Shown one piece after another: positions 1 through 5,177 of a DNA stretch of 5,177 nucleotides (position 1 is the first letter of the stretch; each line of letters starts with the position of its first letter). The notes beneath the pieces were generated by a model that ran no database searches, was not told the origin of the DNA, and saw nothing but the letters and a program-made list of their open reading frames with translations. Origin of the DNA: Pseudomonadota bacterium (GTDB lineage: Bacteria > Pseudomonadota > Gammaproteobacteria > Burkholderiales > Gallionellaceae); contig JAJXWG010000140.1 in the NCBI GenBank assembly GCA_021781695.1, positions 1 through 5,177 of the forward strand, read 5' to 3'. A program made the position numbers and the translations under genes.

Positions 1-336
1 ATCGGGTGGTGCGAACTGTATGAAGACAGCGACCACGATGTCGAACCTGTCCACGCCGAAATCCCAGTGCGCAAGATCGGCCAGCTCGAACTCCATCTTC
101 ACGCCGCGTTTGTCCGCCAAAGCCCGCGCCTTGCCGATTGCAACGGATGAGCTGTCCACAGACAGCACATGCAGACCCTGTTCGGCAAGCCATACCCCAT
201 TTCTCCCCTCTCCGTCGGCCAGCGCAAGGCAATTCATGCCGGGCTTCAGGAAACTTTGCTGCGCAACAAGAAACACGCTAGGGTCTGTGCCGAAATGGTA
301 TTCCTCGCCGGAATAGCGCTCATTCCATACATTCAT
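1..336 (-). CDS. class I SAM-dependent methyltransferase, N-terminal part (3' end outside window)
   Basis: Read on the minus strand, an open frame of 112 codons begins at an ATG at 336 and runs off the left edge without a stop. The protein begins MNVWNERYSGEEYHFGTDPS, an opening typical of small TehB/UbiE-like methyltransferases. It then shows a Rossmann SAM-binding motif I, LALADGEGRNGVWLA (about residues 37-51). The acidic residue that would bind the ribose hydroxyls ends the second strand (VLSVD, D61). A motif II region (ELAD, 84-87) is followed by a hydrophobic strand, FDIVVAVF (98-105). I chose ATG 336 over ATG 342 because the Shine-Dalgarno AGGAGG (348-343) lies 6 nt before 336 but directly abuts 342. 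The substrate cannot be told: relatives include thiol, tellurite and small-molecule methyltransferases. It is transcribed divergently from the glycolate operon, with no evident functional link. The fold is secure and the specific role unknown. Confidence 0.85.
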   Translation of the reverse strand, partial: MNVWNERYSGEEYHFGTDPSVFLVAQQSFLKPGMNCLALADGEGRNGVWLAEQGLHVLSVDSSSVAIGKARALADKRGVKMEFELADLAHWDFGVDRFDIVVAVFIQFAPPD

Positions 337-342
337 CTTCAT

Positions 343-348
343 CCTCCT
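343..348 (-). promoter_or_regulatory. strong Shine-Dalgarno of the methyltransferase gene
   Basis: The minus strand reads AAAGGAGGATGAAGATG here, with a perfect AGGAGG six bases before the ATG at 336. It decides the start, because the alternative ATG at 342 touches the Shine-Dalgarno with no spacer. Confidence 0.8.
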
Positions 349-394
349 TTGAATATCGTTTAGCATTGATAATTGCGATAACATTCCTTGCCGA

Positions 395-402
395 TAGCGC
401 TA
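395..402. repeat. 8-bp palindrome TAGCGCTA in the divergent intergenic region
   Basis: TAGCGCTA is a perfect palindrome. It sits at the predicted start site of the minus-strand promoter and overlaps the predicted -35 of the plus-strand promoter. It could be an operator half or core, but an 8-bp palindrome can occur by chance. Confidence 0.25.
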
Positions 403-406
403 GAAA

Positions 407-415
407 TTTATACCA
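407..415 (-). promoter_or_regulatory. candidate extended -10 promoter for the methyltransferase gene
   Basis: The minus strand reads TGGTATAAA: an extended -10 (TGn) followed by TATAAA, five of six matches to TATAAT. A -35 at 17-bp spacing would be GTAAGT, which is poor, but extended -10 promoters tolerate that. Transcription would start near 400, giving a leader of roughly 60 nt before the ATG at 336. This is predicted from sequence only. Confidence 0.4.
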
Positions 416-416
416 G

Positions 417-427
417 AGTAATTTACT
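417..427. repeat. inverted repeat AGTAA-T-TTACT, possible operator
   Basis: Two 5-bp arms, AGTAA and TTACT, are perfectly complementary around a single T. The element lies between the two predicted -10 boxes and overlaps the plus-strand -10. That is a usual place for a regulator serving divergent promoters. It is short and AT-rich, so chance occurrence is possible, and no known operator consensus is recognised. Confidence 0.25.
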
Positions 428-443
428 ATACTTACTTTTTTGC

Positions 444-447
444 AGGA
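444..447 (+). promoter_or_regulatory. Shine-Dalgarno AGGA deciding the TTG start of glcD
   Basis: AGGA lies 7 nt before TTG 455. The other in-frame candidate, TTG 440, is preceded only by a pyrimidine/A-rich run with no purine motif. This favours the shorter GlcD. A weak ribosome site plus a TTG codon suggests modest translation initiation. Confidence 0.5.
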
Positions 448-454
448 ATCCCTT

Positions 455-1909
455 TTGAACCATCACCCCCTGATCAGCGAACTGAAAAACATTCTACCCG
501 CAGAGTCCGTGCTGCACGACAGGGAGGATGTGCGTCCGTTCGAATGCGATGGGCTGTCCGTTTACCGGCGGCTGCCCATGGTCGTGGTATTGCCCGAGAC
601 TGTGGAAGAAGTCCTGCGCATCGTCCGACTCTGCCATGAACACAAGGTTCCCATCGTTGCCAGGGGTGCCGGCACCGGCCTTTCGGGCGGCGCATTGCCG
701 CTGGAAGAAGGCGTGTTGCTGAGCCTTGCAAAATTCAAGCGCATCATAAATATCGATGCTGAAAACGCGATGGCGACAGTCGAGCCAGGCGTGCGCAACC
801 TCGCAATCTCCGAGGCTGCTGCGCGCTACGGCCTGTATTATGCGCCCGACCCCTCCTCTCAGATCGCCTGCACCATAGGCGGCAATGTCGCGGAAAATTC
901 CGGCGGCGTGCACTGCCTTAAATACGGCCTCACGGTGCACAACATCCTGATGCTGAAAGTCGTCACGATGGAAGGCGAGCTCCTGACCATAGGCAGCCAG
1001 ACGCTGGATACACCGGGCTACGACCTCCTGGCATTGATGACGGGTTCGGAGGGGATGCTCGGCATCATCGTCGAAGTCACCGTGAAGCTGCTTCCAAGGC
1101 CCGAACGCGCGCAGGTTGTGCTGGCAGCCTTCGACGATGTCGCGCGCGCGGGCGAAGCGGTGGGCGCAATCATAGCGGCCGGCATCATCCCGGCAGGCCT
1201 GGAGATGATGGACAGGCTTGCGATCCGGGCGGCGGAAGATTTTGTGCACGCAGGCTATCCGGTCGACGCGGAGGCGATCCTGCTGTGCGAACTCGACGGC
1301 ACCCATGCCGAAGTGTCCGAATACATCATGGCGGTGCGCAAGATACTGACAGACAACGGCGCGACAGAAGTGCGCACCGCGGCCGACGAAGCAGAGCGGC
1401 AACTCTTCTGGAAGGGGAGGAAATCCGCTTTCCCCGCGGTGGGCCGCATCTCTCCTGACTACTACTGCATGGATGGCACGATACCTCGCCGCCAGCTGCC
1501 GCGCGTGCTGCAGCAGATAAACAACTGGTCCGCCGAATATGAACTTCCGGTGGCGAACGTGTTCCATGCGGGCGACGGCAACCTGCACCCGTTGATCCTG
1601 TTCGATGCCAACAAGCAAGGCGAGCTCGAACGCACAGAGGAATTCGGACGCCGCATCCTCGAGCTTTGCGTTGAAGTCGGCGGCTCCATCACCGGAGAAC
1701 ACGGCGTCGGCATGGAAAAGATAGACCAGATGTGCACCCAGTTCGGAAATGCAGAACTTCATCAGTTCCACGCGATCAAGGCCGCATTCGACCCTGCCGG
1801 GCTGCTCAATCCCGGCAAGGCGGTGCCGACGCTGCATCGCTGCGCGGAATTCGGCGCGATGCATATCCATCACGGAAAACTCCCTCACGCCGACCTGGAG
1901 CGATTCTGA
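455..1909 (+). CDS. glcD: glycolate oxidase, FAD-linked subunit GlcD
   Basis: GlcD is the catalytic flavoprotein of membrane-associated glycolate oxidase, oxidising glycolate (and D-lactate) to glyoxylate together with GlcE and GlcF. The 484-residue product has the FAD_binding_4 pyrophosphate motif GAGTGLSGG (71-79), the block PDPSSQIACTIGGNVAENSG (131-150), TGSEGMLG (196-203), then the C-terminal FAD-oxidase domain with HAGDGNLHP (371-379), GEHGVG (414-419) and the closing FDPAGLLNPGK (445-455). It follows E. coli GlcD (about 499 residues, from memory) to the LERF C-terminus. No ATG or GTG start lies between the in-frame stop at 419-421 and the conserved region. I chose TTG 455 because AGGA (444-447) sits 7 nt before it. 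TTG 440 (489 residues) is the alternative but has no Shine-Dalgarno. The stop codon overlaps the glcE ATG by one base. Identity is very secure; only the start is uncertain. Confidence 0.96.
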   Translation: MNHHPLISELKNILPAESVLHDREDVRPFECDGLSVYRRLPMVVVLPETVEEVLRIVRLCHEHKVPIVARGAGTGLSGGALPLEEGVLLSLAKFKRIINIDAENAMATVEPGVRNLAISEAAARYGLYYAPDPSSQIACTIGGNVAENSGGVHCLKYGLTVHNILMLKVVTMEGELLTIGSQTLDTPGYDLLALMTGSEGMLGIIVEVTVKLLPRPERAQVVLAAFDDVARAGEAVGAIIAAGIIPAGLEMMDRLAIRAAEDFVHAGYPVDAEAILLCELDGTHAEVSEYIMAVRKILTDNGATEVRTAADEAERQLFWKGRKSAFPAVGRISPDYYCMDGTIPRRQLPRVLQQINNWSAEYELPVANVFHAGDGNLHPLILFDANKQGELERTEEFGRRILELCVEVGGSITGEHGVGMEKIDQMCTQFGNAELHQFHAIKAAFDPAGLLNPGKAVPTLHRCAEFGAMHIHHGKLPHADLERF

Positions 1910-2955
1910 TGAACGATCTCAGCATGTCATTGCAACAACAGGTGATGCAGGCAATCGGCAACAGGACGCCGCTTTGCATCACTGCAGGCGGCAGCAAGGC
2001 TTTCCTCGGGCATGATACAGAAGGCATGGCAATCGATGTCAACGCCCACCGCGGCATCATAGAATACGATCCGCGCGAACTGGTTCTGACCGCGCGCTCC
2101 GGCACGCCACTGGAGGACATCGAAAATACGCTTGCCGCATCAGGGCAGATGCTTGCCTTCGAGCCGCCGCATTTTGGCAACACTGCCACTCTGGGCGGCA
2201 CCATCGCCTGCGGATTGTCAGGACCCCGCCGACCCTACAGCGGCTCGGCGCGCGATTTCGTACTGGGCTGCAAAATGCTGAATGGCAAAGGCGAGATAGC
2301 GAGCTTCGGCGGGCAGGTCATGAAGAATGTCGCAGGCTACGACGTCTCGCGACTATTGGCAGGCTCGCGGGGCACGCTGGGCATCCTTCTTGAAATCAGC
2401 CTCAAGGTGCTGCCCAAACCTGCCGCCAGCGTCACCATCAGCCGCGAATGCAGCCAGACGGATGCAATCATTGCCATGAGCGAACTGCTGTCCAAGCCCT
2501 ATCCCGTGGATGCCGCATGCTATGACGGCGAACGCGTTCATCTGCGCATCTCGGGCAGCGAGCAGGCGGTCAGCGAAACCCGCAAGAAAATACCCGGCGA
2601 AACATTGCCAGACGCCGATACCTTCTGGCAAGGCTTGCGCGAACACGAGCTTTCCTTTTTCCATCGTCCTGGCACGCTGTACCGCATCGCGGTCAAACCC
2701 TCGACCAGACCGCTGCACTTAAACGGCCAGTGGCTGCTCGACTGGGGAGGCGCTCAGCGTTGGCTATACAGCGATGAAGACATGCAGACGATACGCCATC
2801 AGGTTGAACTTTCTGGCGGCCATGTCGCGGTGTTCCGCGGCGGAAAGAATGAAACCCAACTCCCGGCACCCCTGTTCGCGCTGCACCATCGCCTGAAGAC
2901 AAGCTTCGATCCAGGCAACATTTTCAACCGCAGCCTTCTTTACGCGACTTTATAA
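1909..2955 (+). CDS. glcE: glycolate oxidase, FAD-binding subunit GlcE
   Basis: GlcE is the second flavoprotein-type subunit of glycolate oxidase and is required with GlcD and GlcF for activity in E. coli. The 348-residue product (E. coli about 350, from memory) has an FAD_binding_4-type fold: ITAGGSKAFLG (24-34), the motif GPRRPYSGSARDFVLG (105-120) and the GlcE signature GGQVMKNVAGYDVSRLL (134-150) followed by AGSRGTLG (151-158). It ends with FDPGNIFN (333-340), the usual close of this family. It lacks the long C-terminal FAD-oxidase domain of GlcD, as normal for GlcE. I chose ATG 1909 because GGAG (1897-1900) lies 8 nt upstream and the resulting N-terminus aligns with the family. The frame is open further upstream, but that stretch only shadows the conserved end of glcD. 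The 1-nt overlap with glcD (TGATG) suggests translational coupling. Confidence 0.95.
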   Translation: MNDLSMSLQQQVMQAIGNRTPLCITAGGSKAFLGHDTEGMAIDVNAHRGIIEYDPRELVLTARSGTPLEDIENTLAASGQMLAFEPPHFGNTATLGGTIACGLSGPRRPYSGSARDFVLGCKMLNGKGEIASFGGQVMKNVAGYDVSRLLAGSRGTLGILLEISLKVLPKPAASVTISRECSQTDAIIAMSELLSKPYPVDAACYDGERVHLRISGSEQAVSETRKKIPGETLPDADTFWQGLREHELSFFHRPGTLYRIAVKPSTRPLHLNGQWLLDWGGAQRWLYSDEDMQTIRHQVELSGGHVAVFRGGKNETQLPAPLFALHHRLKTSFDPGNIFNRSLLYATL

Positions 2956-2957
2956 GC

Positions 2958-4190
2958 ATGCAGACTTCCATCACACAGCCACGCACGCCAGACATAGAAG
3001 AAGCAGATGCGATCCTGCGCAGCTGCGTGCATTGCGGATTTTGCACCGCGACCTGCCCCACCTATCAGCTCCTGGGTTCCGAACTCGACAGCCCGCGCGG
3101 GCGCATCTACCTGATCAAGGAAATGCTGGAAACGGGAAAAGCCACCGGAAAGACCAGGCTGCATCTGGACCGCTGCCTGACCTGCCGCTCCTGCGAAACC
3201 ACCTGCCCTTCAGGGGTGCGCTACGGCCAGCTGATCGACATCGGACGCGAGATCGTCGAGGAGAAGGCGCCGCGCCCGCTTGTTGAAAAACTGTTTCGAC
3301 GCGCAATGCTCGCGACCATACCTCATACCGCGCGCATGTCGGTCGCGCTGTCCGCAGCCAGACTGATACGCCCGCTCTTGCCCAAAAGCCTGCGTTCGAA
3401 AATTCCCGCAAGGCAGAAAACCATGCCTGAGACAGCGGCAACACATAAAAGGCGGATGCTGATGCCTGACGGCTGCGTGCAACCGCTTACAGCTCCCAAC
3501 ACCAATCTCGCTGCAGCAGCCGTACTTGACCGCCTGGGCATCTCGCTTATCAAGGCTTCCGGCTGCTGCGGCGCGCTCAACCAGCACCTGTCAGACCCCG
3601 ACGGTGCAAAAGACATGATGCGCCGCAACATCGACACGTGGTGGCCGCACATCATCGATGGCATAGAGGCGATCGCAATGACGGCGAGCGGCTGCGGACT
3701 GATGGTCAAGGAATACGGTGCCCTCCTGAAGGGCGATGCCGACTATGCGGCCAAGGCCGCGCGCGTGAGCGAACTGGCAAAGGACATCTCCGAAATCATC
3801 GGCCGAGAGAACATCGACAGCCTCTCGCATGCCGGCCACGGCATGCGCGTGGCCTACCATTCCTCCTGCACTTCCCAGCACGGACAGAAGCTCTCGGGCA
3901 AGGTCGAAGCGCTGCTTGCGCGCTGCGGCTATGAGCTCACGCCGGTTGCCGACAGTCATCTGTGCTGCGGCGCTGCGGGAACCTACACGCTGACCCAGCC
4001 AGAACTCTCCAGCCAGCTTCTCGCCAACAAGCTTGCAGCACTTGAGGCAAACGGGCCGGAAGTCATCGCCACAGCCAATGTCGGATGCCAGATGCATCTG
4101 GCATCCAGCACTTCACTGCCGGTCGTGCACTGGATAGAATTGCTTGCATCTTCTTCAAACAAACCAACCATCAAAGAGGAAACAGTATGA
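2958..4190 (+). CDS. glcF: glycolate oxidase, iron-sulfur subunit GlcF
   Basis: GlcF carries electrons from the flavin subunits towards the membrane quinone pool. The 410-residue product (E. coli about 407, from memory) has two ferredoxin-type [4Fe-4S] motifs, C23-C26-C29-C33P and C73-C76-C79-C83P. Two CCG-type cysteine-rich domains follow. The first has C173, CCG at 203-205 and C246 in ASGCG; the second has C304, CCG at 336-338 and C377. The linker between the ferredoxin part and the first CCG domain (about 110-165) is basic. No transmembrane helix is evident, so membrane association would be peripheral. The ATG lies 2 nt after the glcE stop. No good Shine-Dalgarno precedes it, so translation probably depends on coupling to glcE. 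The end overlaps the next gene by 4 nt (ATGA). Related LutA or GlpC proteins share the domains, but the GlcDE context and end-to-end match decide for GlcF. Confidence 0.96.
   Translation: MQTSITQPRTPDIEEADAILRSCVHCGFCTATCPTYQLLGSELDSPRGRIYLIKEMLETGKATGKTRLHLDRCLTCRSCETTCPSGVRYGQLIDIGREIVEEKAPRPLVEKLFRRAMLATIPHTARMSVALSAARLIRPLLPKSLRSKIPARQKTMPETAATHKRRMLMPDGCVQPLTAPNTNLAAAAVLDRLGISLIKASGCCGALNQHLSDPDGAKDMMRRNIDTWWPHIIDGIEAIAMTASGCGLMVKEYGALLKGDADYAAKAARVSELAKDISEIIGRENIDSLSHAGHGMRVAYHSSCTSQHGQKLSGKVEALLARCGYELTPVADSHLCCGAAGTYTLTQPELSSQLLANKLAALEANGPEVIATANVGCQMHLASSTSLPVVHWIELLASSSNKPTIKEETV
4175..4180 (+). promoter_or_regulatory. strong Shine-Dalgarno of the aminotransferase gene, inside the end of glcF
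   Basis: AGAGGA lies within the last codons of glcF, 6 nt before the ATG at 4187. It is the clearest ribosome site of the operon, while glcF has almost none. This suggests the aminotransferase may be made in excess over the oxidase subunits. Confidence 0.6.
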
Positions 4191-5177
4191 ACATTAAGTC
4201 ATTTCATCCCCCGCAACGCGTACTGATGGGCCCGGGGCCGTCGGATGTCAGCCCGCGCGTGCTCGAAGCCATGTCGCGCCCCACGCTGGGCCATCTTGAC
4301 CCGGTGTTCGTGTCGATGATGGATGAGATGAAAGTGCTTTTGAAATACGCGTTCCAGACAGAAAACGAGCTGACCATGCCGGTATCGGCCCCGGGTTCCG
4401 CAGGCATGGAAACCTGCTTCGTCAACCTGGTCGAGCCAGGCGACAAGGTCGTCATCTGCCAGAACGGCGTGTTCGCCGGACGCATGAAGGAAAACGTCGA
4501 GCGCGCTGGCGGCATTGCGGTGATGGTGCAGGACGACTGGGGCCGCGCGGTTGATCCGCAAAAACTCGAGGACGCATTGAAAGCCAACCCGGACGCGAAG
4601 CTTGTCGCATTCGTGCATGCCGAGACCTCCACCGGCGCGCAGTCTGACGCAAAGACGCTGGTCGGGATCGCGCACAAATACGGATGCCTTGCGATCGTCG
4701 ATGCGGTCACCTCTCTTGCCGGCACAAAGCTCATGGTCGACGAATGGAAGATAGACGCAATCTATTCGGGCACGCAGAAATGCCTGTCCTGCACGCCAGG
4801 ACTGTCGCCTGTCAGCTTCAGCAGCGATGCGCTCGAGAAAATCAGGAACCGCAAGACCAAAGTGCAGAGCTGGTTCATGGACCTCAACCTGGTGATGGGC
4901 TACTGGGGTGGTGCCACCAAGCGCGCCTATCACCACACGGCCCCAATAAATGCGCTGTACGGCCTGCACGAAGCGCTTGTGATCCTGCAGGAAGAAGGTC
5001 TGCAAAATTCCTGGGCGCGCCACCAGAAAAACCATCTCGCACTGCGCGCGGGCCTTGAAGCGATGGGTCTGAATTTTGTGGTGCCTGAAAGCGAACGCCT
5101 GCCGCAATTGAACGCGATCAGCGTTCCCGAAGGCGTGGACGAGGCCGCTGTTCGCACAGCGCTTCTTTCAGACTATT
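4187..5177 (+). CDS. alanine/serine-glyoxylate aminotransferase family protein (PLP, fold type I, class V), 3' end outside window
   Basis: This class V aminotransferase is expected to transfer an amino group from serine, alanine or a similar donor to glyoxylate, giving glycine. The 330 visible residues begin MNIKSFHPPQRVLMGPGPSD, where MGPGPSD is the family N-terminal motif. They continue with SRPTLGHLDP (30-39), the phosphate-binding loop SAPGSAGMETC (67-77), HAETSTG (144-150), the PLP-pyridine aspartate in VDAVTSLAG (D172) and the Schiff-base lysine in SGTQKCLS (K198). Family members are about 380-400 residues, so some 50-70 residues are missing, including the C-terminal arginine that binds the substrate carboxylate. 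The NGVFAGR segment has Phe96 where animal AGT has a PLP-stacking Trp. Shine-Dalgarno GAGG (4176-4179) lies 7 nt before the ATG, which overlaps the glcF stop. Context makes glyoxylate the likely acceptor. The amino donor cannot be read, and an aspartate-glyoxylate type enzyme is possible. Confidence 0.9.
   Translation, partial: MNIKSFHPPQRVLMGPGPSDVSPRVLEAMSRPTLGHLDPVFVSMMDEMKVLLKYAFQTENELTMPVSAPGSAGMETCFVNLVEPGDKVVICQNGVFAGRMKENVERAGGIAVMVQDDWGRAVDPQKLEDALKANPDAKLVAFVHAETSTGAQSDAKTLVGIAHKYGCLAIVDAVTSLAGTKLMVDEWKIDAIYSGTQKCLSCTPGLSPVSFSSDALEKIRNRKTKVQSWFMDLNLVMGYWGGATKRAYHHTAPINALYGLHEALVILQEEGLQNSWARHQKNHLALRAGLEAMGLNFVVPESERLPQLNAISVPEGVDEAAVRTALLSDY

Larger units (their letters stand above)
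401..429 (+). promoter_or_regulatory. candidate sigma70-type promoter for the glcDEF-aminotransferase operon
   Basis: A TAGAAA (401-406, four of six matches to TTGACA) lies 17 bp before TACTAT (424-429, four of six matches to TATAAT). An overlapping TATACT at 427-432 matches the -10 better but has no -35 at proper spacing. Transcription would start around 436-440, leaving a leader of only about 15-20 nt before the TTG at 455. The match is modest, so an activator may be needed, as is known for the E. coli glc operon (GlcC), but no regulator gene is present here. Confidence 0.35.

Noticed and set aside
301..336. Possible loss of function of the methyltransferase, because no complete open frame is visible
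   Set aside because: The minus frame is uninterrupted to the window edge, so the absence of a stop is due to truncation by the window rather than a pseudogene.
20..363. Short plus-strand open frames at the left edge
   Set aside because: They are opposite the methyltransferase, whose minus-strand translation shows clear SAM-binding motifs and a strong ribosome site.
366..380. Direct repeat GATAA in GATAATTGCGATAA
   Set aside because: Two 5-bp AT-rich copies nine bases apart in a short intergenic region are easily due to chance and match no operator I recognise.
388..639. An 83-residue plus-strand frame with an ATG at 388 before glcD
   Set aside because: It runs out of frame into glcD, has no domain and no Shine-Dalgarno, and becomes Arg/Ala-rich, which is typical of a frame-shifted reading of a real gene.
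494..1888. A 464-residue open frame on the minus strand opposite glcD
   Set aside because: It is antisense to a certain gene in GC-rich coding sequence. The translation is rich in His, Arg, Cys and Ala with no recognisable domain, as expected for a shadow frame.
1732..1908. N-terminal extension of glcE to an upstream ATG at 1732
   Set aside because: It would overlap 178 nt of the conserved end of glcD. The extension is Arg/Pro/Ser-rich and unlike GlcE, while ATG 1909 has a Shine-Dalgarno and gives the family length.
4199..5107. A 302-residue open frame on the minus strand opposite the aminotransferase
   Set aside because: It lies wholly within a gene with intact PLP motifs and has the low-complexity basic, His-rich composition of an antisense shadow.

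Overview
The window reads as part of a bacterial chromosome, GC-rich in its genes with a short AT-rich intergenic gap. It holds five protein genes: one partial gene on the minus strand at the left edge, and four tightly packed plus-strand genes, the last cut by the right edge. The glycolate oxidase subunits resemble the Escherichia coli GlcD/GlcE/GlcF proteins, as recalled from memory, over their whole length. The gene order suggests a proteobacterium, plausibly a betaproteobacterium of the Nitrosomonadales/Gallionellaceae kind. That placement is inference from protein style and gene order, not a database result.

Layout. Positions 1-336 (minus) hold the N-terminal 112 residues of a class I S-adenosylmethionine-dependent methyltransferase. 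Positions 337-454 are the divergent intergenic region, with a strong Shine-Dalgarno for the methyltransferase, candidate promoters in both directions and small inverted repeats. Positions 455-1909 hold glcD (FAD subunit, TTG start), 1909-2955 glcE (second FAD-binding-type subunit), 2958-4190 glcF (iron-sulfur subunit), and 4187-5177 a PLP-dependent alanine/serine-glyoxylate aminotransferase-type gene (3' end missing). The plus-strand junctions are a 1-nt overlap, a 2-nt gap and a 4-nt overlap, so these four genes are almost certainly one operon with translational coupling.

How they work together. GlcDEF oxidises glycolate to glyoxylate and passes electrons through flavin and [4Fe-4S] clusters to the respiratory chain. 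The aminotransferase would then convert glyoxylate to glycine with an amino donor such as serine or alanine. This is a compact glycolate-to-glycine module like plant photorespiration, and it differs from the E. coli glc operon, where the product goes to malate synthase (glcB). Such a module fits 2-phosphoglycolate salvage in a RuBisCO-using autotroph, but no RuBisCO, phosphoglycolate phosphatase or regulator gene is in this window to confirm it.

I found no RNA genes, mobile elements, CRISPR arrays, long repeats or convincing terminators. No wholly new system is apparent. The points worth a second look are the aminotransferase coupling, the compact divergent control region and the non-ATG start of glcD.
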